The notes under the pieces are model-generated. The model searched no databases, was not told the DNA's origin, and saw only the letters and a program-made list of their open reading frames with translations. Position numbers and translations under genes: made by a program. From Liolophura sinensis (taxonomy: Eukaryota > Mollusca > Polyplacophora > Chitonida > Chitonidae): a stretch of DNA of 64,000 bases. How positions within the stretch are numbered: the first letter of the stretch is position 1; the number at the start of each line of letters is the position of its first letter. The stretch spans positions 66,879,249 through 66,943,248 of the forward strand of contig NC_088295.1 in NCBI RefSeq assembly GCF_032854445.1. Reading direction: 5' to 3'. Positions 13,201 through 25,200 of this stretch are shown here, in pieces.

Positions 13201-16200
13201 GTACATGAAAATTAACATGATTGTGATGGTTACTCGCATGTTGCAGTTATTTTTTACAGCCCATGTATAGTGTAAAATGTAACCTTAAACAGGACATAGA
13301 TGAATTACCAGTATATTTCTAACACGTGGCTATAATCTATTTACAGTTTGTTGAGTCGTCTGTCAGACAGGCGTGAGGGTAAGGTGAACTACCTCGAGTT
13401 CCTGGAGATGTTAGACGTTACTGTGACCCCTGGGGATATTATAGGCCTCAGCACACAGATCACGGACAACAGTAACACCACCATTCGCCAGATGCAGGAA
13501 GATCAGAGAGACAGGTACAACTTAGACAGAGTTATAATCCTGAACAGGGTGACATGTATGCCAGAAATCACAGCTTTGTGTGTATTATACCGACAAGTTA
13601 GCAACAGTTTACATTAGTGTCGTTATGGACTCCACTCCACTATTAATACAGCATTAAAATGCTTAGCTCTTACTGGTCCTTGAAAATATTTGAATTTTGT
13701 CTTTCAAAGTACTTGATTTTTGGTTGGGTTTTTTTTTTACTTCGTTTCTTAATCTTTAAAAACAAAAAAACCTTGTCAATCACATCTTCACGTATATCTC
13801 AGTTGTGATGTGTGCCAGCATGTTGCTGATCAGAGCATATTTGTGCCATTTTTATCTGAACTCCAGACATGATCGGATGGAAAAAAGAACGCAAAATAAG
13901 ACAAGTTTTATGTCTTGTGATGAGGTTATAGCTCGCCTGAAGGATCGCATGTCCCAACACAATGTCAACATCAGAAAATCCTTCCTCACCTATGCCAGGA
14001 GTAACGCCACCAGAATCTCCAAAAAACACTTCAGAGAGGTACATGTAGTACTTCAGTATTTGATTACCAGTTTATTGTAGAGAAAGTGTGTAAATCTGGT
14101 GTAAGCTAACAAATTTGAGATCAAACAATGTAATGGATATGCCCTGTATAAAATATGAATGTAAGGTCTTTTAAACTTAAAACAATTTGGATAAATAACA
14201 GTTGACCTATTGCTTGCATCATTTTCATGTGAGCTAGAAGACTGATGAAATAAGAAGGTAGAAAATCTTGAAGTACAGTTGTGGTGTACCAAAGATTCTC
14301 TGCATGTCCAGCATGGTCATATTGGCCCCTTCAACAACCTGTGGCTAGTTCCATGAAAACATTTCTGACTTCTGTCAAAGTTGTAAACTTCTTCACCATG
14401 CTTAGTTTTTGAAATAGAAATTTAAACACATTTGTCTTTAAGATGACATTTATTAGATGGTGGAAGTTTTAATTTCTAGTACTTACGTCTATGAAATTTA
14501 CCTCTGAATTTGTATTTCAAATTTTGACTGGTCAGAAATGGCTTTAGGGAATCAGCCACTGAACACAGGGTGTCATAGCGATACCTGGTCATTGCCATTT
14601 CATAAGCAAAAGCTAACTACGGATCCTAATGCCTTCGCCAGGACATCCTTGTGTTTGGGTCATGTAGTTTCATTTAAATAGCTACACTAGTGGCAAAACT
14701 TCTGTGGCTTTAAAAGCAGGCGTAAATTACAAGAAGAAGGATTATATTCTGAGTTGCTTTTCCTGAAAAATTGCAGTGTATTGAAACAGCTATAGTATGA
14801 GTTTCGGAAGATTACACGGAAGCACAAGTTTTTGTGCTGTTTCCATTTTTTCATGGCATGACGTCACATGGACTCATTCATGCTCGGATGTGTAGCCGCT
14901 TTCATCATTCTAGCATAATTGCCTTACCATATAATATCTGGCTGATTCAGTGTCACATAGAAAGGAATATTATCAAGTCACATCAGGATTTTTGAGTATT
15001 CGCCAGTTATGGGGGTTAAATTGCAGATTCTTTTCAACCTTGTTGTTATAAGCTCTATTTCACATGGATTCCTTCATGTCATTTTAGTATTGCCAGCTAG
15101 TTTCTCAAAAAGGTGCATCTGGTAGCAGTTTTGTTATCATCAGCTATACCCATGCATTCTTTGGAAGACTTGGTATGTCAGAAGCAGTGAAAACAAAAAA
15201 AGTAGATTCAAGGATTTTAAAATTTGCCAAGTGGAATTCCCTTGTATGGGCTGTGCCAGGATCATTTCATGACTGCATTTACTAGACATTTGCTTTGAAT
15301 ATTCCTGAGTCACATGTATTTTATCAGTACAGTGTGTATATAGATTTTATGTTCCTCCAGTCTAAGGTGTGTTTGTCATGTTTGTATGTGTTGTAGATGT
15401 TAGCATCATTTGGGATGCTCATGACAGATGACCAGTTCAAGCAGCTCACGGCCAAGCTGAACTTTCAGAATAATTTCATGAACTACAATGACTTTGTGAC
15501 AAGTTTTGAGGATGCCACAGGATCTGCCATCAGCTCCCAGGAGGTTATCAGGAGAGGCAACCACCATGTGAACCCAATCAGAGGAGATGAGTATGGCATG
15601 ACAGCGCTAGAGGCAGAATCCAAGTTACGCAGTAAACTACGGGAAAACTTTGTTGTAAGTCATATCGCTCATAGTGAACTACATGCATGTGATCATGAAT
15701 TGATTGTATTGATAGCTGTTTGCTTCCTCTATTCGTTGTGATGTTATAGAATCACAACCAGGGCTCTCCCTGGTTCATCTTCATAAAGCATTGTCCTTAC
15801 TTGTCCTCGGCAAATAATCAAAAGGGACCTGTCAAAAATAAATACAGTATTTTCACTCAAGTGTCATAAATTTACCTTTTTTTGTTAGAAAATTCAGCAT
15901 TCTGACATATAGAAATCCAATAATTACTCTCAAGATTTCTTTAGTTCCTTTGACACGTGAAATTACAATAACATTTTCATATGAAACACAACATTACATG
16001 CAAAAGTACAAAAGAAATTACAATCAAGATTCTTCATGCTTGGATGTCTGTTAATTGATACAGATTCAATGTCAGTTTCATATTACAGCATTTTGCACAT
16101 ATATGACCATGATTTAGCTGGTAGGCCACATGGATTGCTATGCAAAACTCACTTTGTTGTGTTTAAGTAAGATATTACAGAATAATGTATATTCTGTGGG

Positions 16201-19200
16201 TTGAATAATTTGAAGTTTTGTCAGGTAGGACTGTAGGTGTACAGTCTGCTTTTGTGATATTCAATTTCTTTAAAGTCTGTACAAAATTTATTGAATTGAA
16301 TTTCATTGCTAATAGGATCTGCGTGCAGCATTTTACAAGTTCGATGATGACCACAACGGTCTATTGACAAAGGAGAATTTCCGTCGTTTGTTGGACGCCT
16401 TCATGATACATATCGGTGACGAGGAGTTTGAGAAGCTGTGTGCACGACTGGGACTAGATAAACGATGTCGGGTCTCCTACCATGACTTTCTCGACAAGTT
16501 TGAGGTCCGTGACACGGCTGATGGTCACAAGTGGTGGAACTCCGTACACAGGTGAGTCATAAAGAGAGTTTGGACGTCCTATCTCAATAAAATGGATGGA
16601 GGAGGGAGAGAGACTGTTGAGACATATGGCTTAGGACTGCTTAGAAACATGTAAAGAGATTGGTTTAGTTCTAGAGTCTGGCAGGGAATTTTTAAGATTT
16701 TTCTGTGTCCACAGACATTGCCTGTAGCTAGTGGTAATGATCTTTGTGGTAATAATCAGTTCATCAAAGATCCAGTTTGTCTTTCACAATTATAGAGAAC
16801 ACAAAGAGGTTTCTCTGCGTATGAAAAAACTTATCAGTTACATGCCAGAGGTTAGTGGTTTACTCCAGGCATAGTAGTTTTCTCCACACATGAAATTGAC
16901 TGCCCATCTTATTAGTGAAATATTCTTGAGTATGGTCTTAAACATCAGTGAATTAAATCAGTCAAGTAAAATAGACTACATCAGAAAAAGACTGGATTAT
17001 TCACTCAAAGTTACATCCCTGATATATCTCCCATGTGCAGGTTCAACAAGACTCTGCCAGTGAAGTTTCTGACAGCAGAGGAGGTGTTTGAGCTGATGAA
17101 GAACAAATCTCACAGACAGTGGCAGGATTTGGCTAAGGTATATACACATGTAGTCATCATCTGTTCACAACAAACTTTAATACCTGAATTGGAAATTAAA
17201 TTGAAAATGAGATGGACTGTGGTTCTTTCTTAGGCTGTTCAAAGGAATGAAATGACTTTGAAGAGATGAAGTGTTGCTTATTCAGACAATTTTGTTATGG
17301 TAAATGACGTAAAGTTTCGCCCTGTGCCTCAGAAAGTGTATCCCAGAATTCATTGTTGGTTGTGGCTGTTACTGACTGAGCGCTGTGGGAGAGCGTCAGG
17401 TGGTCAGGGGATTATACTGCAGTTGAAGAATGTAATAAACAAACTCAAGCTTCACTGAGCCTTTGATCTGCCTTACCACAAAGGCATAATAATTTTAGTA
17501 CATGCACTTCACAACAGATTGATGGTTTTGTTATCGTTATTTTGTAATATATGGTAATTTGGGAGAAAACTCTGTGGAGATTGTAAAACGTCATGTCAAA
17601 TATCCATTTTTAAACTACTGGGCCCTTTGCCTACAAAGCTGTAGCAGAATTGCACTCTGTGAATCCATGCTTATAAACTAGGCCTACCAATACACGAGAT
17701 AAAAATTTCAAATTGTGATCCAAGCAACACCTACACGTGCATTTGCACTGCTGCAGCTAAACATTTCCTGTTTATTCTGGCATAATTTGAGAGACTTTTA
17801 ACTTCCACCCATACTTCGTAAACGTGAATACTTAATTTACTTGATATTTAATCGAGTCCCGTATGAAGAAATTTTAGTCAAACAGATTGGTTTTATCTAC
17901 ATGTTACAAGCCACTTACAATCACAGGACTCAAAATTTTCACCCGTGTACCCATCGATCACATGATTTTTGCTGGCAAAAGGTAAAACAATAAATTTATC
18001 TGTCACTGGCAACATGTAAATCACATCTGGGCAAAATTGTATACAGCAAATCATAAAACATTTTGTTTTCGCAAGCAGTGCTTCCGAAAAGAGGTTATAG
18101 TAGTTTTCTGTGTTTAATGGAGGTTTCCAGTATATAAACGCGGGGAAAAGGAACACACCTGAAATAGGAGGACAGTTCTGACTGCAAAGATCTTTGAAAC
18201 AAAAAAGGCCGTGTAGACATATTAAATTGGAATTGACATACTAAACTGGAATTACATGGACATAGGAAGCTGATAACAGATATTTCTCGGTGAAATTCGT
18301 TTTTAGCTAAAGTACATTTGTACACGTATACGTTGCATAATGAGGGATCTCAGCAGACAACCGTTCACCAGATAAGTGTGAGATGACTTCTACGTAGGCC
18401 TAAACTGAATAATCGGTTATCTGCAGTGAACACTGTGCATGTACATTCCTTGTTTGGCATGGTCATGCTTTCCAAAAGTGTTTGGAATTTAAAGGTTTGT
18501 AATAGATATTAATAGAATAATACTATCTTGGCTTTCAATCATGGGTATATTTAGAGATGTACATGAAGGCCTACTAGTAGATACCTGCATGCAAACCTCA
18601 CTGTCAGAGACTTGACGTGTGGCGAGGATTGGGCAGGGGGTGCTAATCACTGTCCTCTGTCATCTTGCCGCCAACTCAGATTGTGTGAATGTGGACAACA
18701 GTAACTCACGTGTGAAACTATAGATCATTGACCGTATCTCTAGCCAATGGACAATGCTGTACTGATTTAAAATAAGCTTAACCTAGCTATTTTATATTCC
18801 CTTTATTTTGGTTTTAAAAATCAAAGCTTCACCTTGCTAAAATATACTCAAATACTTTATATGCTTCTTGAGAACACAGTTTTGCAAAATGAATGTTTTG
18901 GGTTTTTTATGTATTATATATATACACATAATGAGATTTACTGTAATGGTTTTCAGGCATTTTTGAGTTTTCACCGAAACAGCAATGGTGTTATCAAGCG
19001 AAGGGATCTTCGTCATGTCTTGTCTAGCTTTATGTTACCCATGGTCAAGGAAGAGTTCAACAGACTATGGACCATGTGAGTATATATACAGACACTTACT
19101 TATTATCCTATCTCCATGTTATGATAAATTCTTGAAATAGAAACCTCTAAGTCATGTTTTCAACTGCTTGATTCACATTGCAAATAGGTATGCCTACTGA

Positions 19201-22200
19201 CACCTTGATACTGGACAGAAAACGAGCTCAGAGAGTTTTTTTGTTTATGGAGTTGCTCCCTATGCCATATATGCAGCAGAACATCCTTACTGGAAATCAG
19301 TGAAGTTAAAGGAAAAGATAATTTAAATATCAGTGAAATATCATTGATAAGAGTATGCATTTCTTCGCAGGTGCACGCCATAAAAAAATTCTAATGTGTA
19401 CCTCAAGTTGATAAATTATAAATAAAGTCAGCACCAAAATCTGCTGTGGGCGACTCCATTTTGTCTAAGAACTAGTCCTGAAGTCTTTTGTGTTAGGAGG
19501 AGAATTGCCATCGGAAACCACTGAAGTGCAGTTCGTACATTTCCGGTAGAACTCTTCTTCCCAGAAGGTAGCAAACAGTACAGTTCCTTTCTGCTTGACG
19601 ATTGGGAAACCGGAATGTTGGATGTAGGTTCTGAGTTTACACAAACAAGCCGGCAGTTTTAATGACTCTCATTGGCTGACAGGCAACACACCCCCAGCAT
19701 AATTTACAGGATGTTGAACATGGAGGACCCGATGGATAGTGATTTATACCAGCTTTTTTCAGGCTTTACGTGTATGGCGAGGAAAAATTGCAAAATTATG
19801 CAGCACCTACCACCAGATAGAAAAAATGTGCTCTTTTCAGCCTATAGTGTCATGATATTAAGTTTTCTTCTCCTTTAACTGACTTCAGAGAGACTGGATA
19901 CTTACAAAAGTGGCAAAACGCAGAAGCAGCTCTGTATGTGGAAGGAGTTAATTTCATGGAATTTTTAGATTGCTGCTTGTTAAATCGATGCTGTTAATAC
20001 TATCAATGTTACATCTTGAGATCATACTTGCTGTCAGGTACGATGAGGATAATAAGGGTTACGTCTCGTATCATGACTTCATGGAGAAGATCGGGGCTCC
20101 AGAGTATACCCCAGGAGACCAGACTGGAGTGAGTCGTGCGATCATCAACGAGAGCTTCCAAACTATTGATAACCACCTCCAGGAGCAACAGGCCAAACAA
20201 GTGAAGATAACTCACAACCAAGCATCCCATAGTTCTTGGATGTCCGCAGAAACAGTGCACCAACAACTCAAGTATGTAGAAATGAAGCGGAGTATTGTAC
20301 TGAAAGTATAATTGTTGTGTGTTTTTTTTCTGTTTGTTTTTTGGGGGTTATTTTTGTTTGTTTGTTTTTTTATTCTTGGAAAGTTTCACGCATCAAAATG
20401 CAAACAGAAAACAGAGATGTTTATAACCAATCTCATGATTCAAAATTTTTTTAAATTAAATTTGCCATATATTTTGTCATAAATGACTTTAACAACATTT
20501 CAAACAGATTTAAATAGATTTAAAAATGCAATGTGTTTATACTTTCAGGGACAAAATCCGGGATAGTTATCCCTATTTCTATGCAGCATTTAGAAAATAT
20601 GACACCAGAAAAAAAGGCTGCATCTCAGTTCAAGATATCCAGCAAGTCCTAGTGGAGTTCAACTACTTTATTACTGATGCTGAGTTTTTTAGGCTTCTTG
20701 ATATGTAAGTGAAGTGTTATTAGTTCAGATAAGAAAATGAACATTTATTGGTGCCTGTAAGTTAACTAGTCAGAAAACAATCATGTACGGGGTGTTTTAA
20801 GTTGTATTTTTTATAAAAAAAAAACACTGAAATAAGTGGCAGAATAGTAAAAAGCTACTACATGCAGCTTCAATATAAAATACACAAGTAAACAACCTTA
20901 TCTTGTGTCTTTATTTTCCAGGCATTAGTACCTTAAAGATGTCCAAAATCAGGCGGTTGTTGTGGGCCAATAAAGGCATTTAGTGGCTGTTCATAAAAGG
21001 ATCGTTCAATATGATTTCCTATTATGTGATCACATCTGTTCATCATTTGTTCACAGACTGGGCTTGTCGGCAAAGAACAGCAAACTGAATTACAACGATT
21101 TTCTGAAGGCATTTGAAGATGGGCGGATGTCGAGTTACGGTAACCGTGAACCTGATGTGCGAGTGCTGGAATTTGAGAACCTTACTCCCACGGAGGCTGA
21201 GCAGAGACTCAGGGACAAGGTGGGCACAGATTTCACCACTGTGAAAAAGGTAAGACATCGTGGCAAATAAAGAAGACTGGTAAAAATTCAAATATAAAGA
21301 AATTGTGCTTTCATGCTATAGACCTTTGGACAGCGTGGTAAGCTGTAGAAAAATATAGTATGATATATGGTATGTAAAAGTGTTTACATTAAAGAAAACT
21401 GGTTATAATTCAGATGTATTGTAATATAGAGGTATCGTGCTGTAGGCCTTTGTCATCTGTTAAACTGCATAGCACAAGAACAGTATGACAGGTACATAAA
21501 TGCATTTGGTTTTCCTCCACCATAATGCTGGCCTCCCTCATATAAGTGAAATATTTTTCAGTATGGCATAAAACACTAATCAAATGAACAAATAAGAGCA
21601 TTTGCAATTAGTAACACCATTTAGTTTAGTAACACCATTTCTTTACCATTTGGTTGAATTTAACTAGCTTTATTGAATTTAATTTTACTTTTCAGTGCAC
21701 ATAGTGAATGACTTATTCATCCTAAAGGTTAGTTATTGTAGTGTTAAAATCCTTGTTTATTTGTCTATACATGTGTCATGTCAAATTTCAGGCGATGACA
21801 GCCTTTGACAAGCAGCAGACAGGGAAGATCCCAGTGTCAGATTTCAGGAGGTTATTGGATCTCTTCTGTTTCAAGATGACAGACAGTCAGTTCAAGTACC
21901 TGCTGAATCGTCTGTACATAGGGCCAGACAATTTGGTAAATTACCGCAACTTCCTGGAAAATTACAAAATCAACGAACAAGAGGTAAGGACATGACACGC
22001 CATCTATACTGAAAATGCAAAACATATATTGGGTGAAATGATTAGCCTGTGCATTAAAGATATTAAAGCAGGCATATTGTTTGTGAGTGGTAAAGACATA
22101 TGCTGGTCAGGGCAATATTTTTCTGTGCTTGACTGATGTATTTGTTTGCCATCCATAGTAAACACCTTTCAGTTTTTCTGTGATTTTGCCATATGATACC

Positions 22201-25200
22201 ATTCACAGTCTCTTTTGCATTTTCAAAATGTGTTAGTATAAATGTTAATTAAAATAACATAAAATACCGTTGAAAGATTTTCATAATGAATTTATTTATT
22301 TATTTATTTTGCAGGACACAGAGAAGTGGCTGACAAGCATTCAGGAAGAGAGTTCAACTCCTCAATTTCAAGCTTTGACCTCTGATGATATCAGGGACCA
22401 ACTGCGAGAGAGCGTCAGTGCTCACTTCTACATACTGGCCAAGGAGTTCGCAGACATAGACTACGCCAAAATAGGGGTAGTGAGCAAAGAAGACTTCAGA
22501 GATCTGCTGGATAAACACATCTTCAGACTCACTGATATTCAGGTGTGTAGATAAATAGCAGGAGATGTTAAGACTTGATCACAAGTTCGAATCCAGCATT
22601 TGGTATTTTGGGCTATGGCTTCAAATCAGGAGGTTTTGTTCAGCACCTGACAAAAGTCAGTGGTTTACTTTGGGCACAGACAGGTTTCTTGATTCACCCA
22701 TAAACATGATCAACATTGTATAAGTGAACAATAAATAAGTTCAAATATGATCAGTTGTATGTTAGTGTTTGGCAATGAAGCTCTATTTCTGCGTGTGACT
22801 AATTCATCACAGTAGCCATATTTGGGTGTGACTAATCCATCACAGTAGCCATAACTGCGTTTGACTAATCCAGGACACTAGCCATGTCTGTGTTTGATTA
22901 ATCCCGGACTGTAGCCATATCTGGGTTGGACTAATTCAGGACACTAGCCATATCTGCATTTGACTAATTCAGGACACTAGCCATATCTGCGTTTGACTAA
23001 TCCAGGACTGTAGCCATAACTGCATTTGACTAATCCAGGACACTAGCCATATCTGTGTTTGATTAATCCAGGACTGTAGCCGTATCTGGGTTGGACTAAT
23101 TCAGGACACTAGCTATATCTGCGTTTGACTAATCCAGGACAATAGCCATATCTGTGTTTGACTAACGCAGAAAACTAGCCATATCTGGGTTTGACTAATC
23201 CAGGACACTAGCCATATCTGCATTTGACTAACCCAGGGCACTAGCCATATCTGGGTTTGACTAATTCAGTTAGATTAATGCATAGTTAGATTTGGTACAT
23301 GATTAACTTGGTTGTCTATTCCAAAACATTTCTTGCCCGAACAGGTGAATCTTATAAAAATAAACCTGAATATGAAATGATATTATAGGTGGAAGAACCT
23401 GCTGATACATCTCAATAGTAATGTACATGTAAATACTTAAGGCTTAAGGCATTAAGCTTGCAGGCACATGTCCCCAAACATGTGCCTGCAAGCTGCTGAG
23501 AGCCTGTATCCAGTTGAACAGCATGTGTAGGTATCAAACTACATGCACTTGTAGCATGTACTATTTGCATTAAATCTTTTCTTTCTTTTTCTTTTTCACC
23601 CTTCAGTTTGATGATCTATGGAGTTTGCTGCCTGTCAATGAATTTGGTAATCTCAACTATAGAGAGTTCCTGAAGGAATTTTCCAATGAGGGTCAAGAGG
23701 AAAGCCCCTCAATGCCAGCCCCACAACAGGCATCCCCACAAATAGCACCCACACCTTTACCGAGGCCGCACACAAGTTTGTCACAGTCACAGGTCTTACC
23801 CAGGGTAAGACTTCAATTCCGCACTCTGTTTGGTAGTCAGCTGAGACCAGGGGCTGATTTTTCATAGCCATTTCTGACTTAAGTCAAAATTTTAAGTGGG
23901 ATAATTATAGTGTCAACCCCATCAATATTATCCTAGGACAAATGTGTCCAAATTTCAAATTCCACTACCAAAAGTTAAGCATTGTGAAGAAGATTTCAAT
24001 TTTGACTTAAGTTAGAAATGGCTTTGTCATGTTTGTTACATCTGCCTTAGATATCACATCCATTGTCTTAAAAATTCATTTTCAGTTTTCACTTTTTTTA
24101 ATGGCACCTCTTTTTAGACATATATATGCATGTGTACTGTTTAATTTTTAGGACTCATGGATTACTGGAGAAAACAGAGTTAGCAATGTTTGATTAAAAT
24201 TGTACAAATCCTTGTTTTTGAGGGCAGAACAATTTGAACAAGTCTTGTCAGCCAAATCATCCAGGACACATATTGAGCATTTATTTTATTTGTTTAAACA
24301 GACAAACCTGCCCCGCCCCATGACAATGATGTCTAGATCCACCTCACGATTGGCCACACCACTTGTCAACGCAGCCTGTGTAGAACACCAGTTGAAAGTG
24401 AAGATTTACAAACACTGGCAGACCATCCAGAAACAGTGTCGAGAGAAGGATGTCGACAACACTGGCACTATCAGTGTCTATGATTTCAGAGGTAAGAACA
24501 GATAACTAGATTCTACATAACGAGTTAAAGGCCGTGTTAATCTTCATGTTTGGAATAGAAGTATTCCACATCTATTCTTGAGGGACAAGGTGAGTAAGTG
24601 CTTGTCTTTCAATTCTTAGAGGGTCAGGGTCAATCATGGGGTCATTTAGGTGGTCTTGAATGAAGTTAATGAGATATCAGTGTATGCCTTCCACCGATGT
24701 AGCTTACACTACATTCAGTTTGCTGTTCAGGTGAAAATCGGTATGTCATTTGTAAGGAAGTCCAACCAGTCGCTCGCCAGAGGGTATGAGTTGAATCCAG
24801 GCACTCTAACTTCCTCAATCCATGAACCTGTGAGCAAAGTAAATTAGTACAATAGTAAGTCTGAGGAGGTAATGTGTTGATATATCCGATGATTTACAGA
24901 TAAGTTGCAACGACTTATAAAGACCTGTGACTTGAGTTTTCATTCAGAGTAGCAAAGATGTTGATGTATCAGATGATTCACTGACAACATGTTTTCCATT
25001 CTGCAGATATTCTGCAGAGCTATGATGTGGATATATCAAATGATTCACAGATAACTTGGTTTCCATTCTGTAGATATTCCGAGGAGCTATGATGTGGATA
25101 TATCAGATAATTCACAGATAACATGTTTCCATTCTGTAGATATTCTGAGGAGCTATGATGTTGATGTATCAGATAATTCACAGATAACACGTTTTCCATT

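Noticed and set aside
22790-23272. Regular ~33-bp repeats that could suggest a CRISPR array (also the 20-bp array at 56,690)
   Set aside because: There are no unique spacers between units, and the surrounding genes have introns; these are minisatellites of an animal genome.
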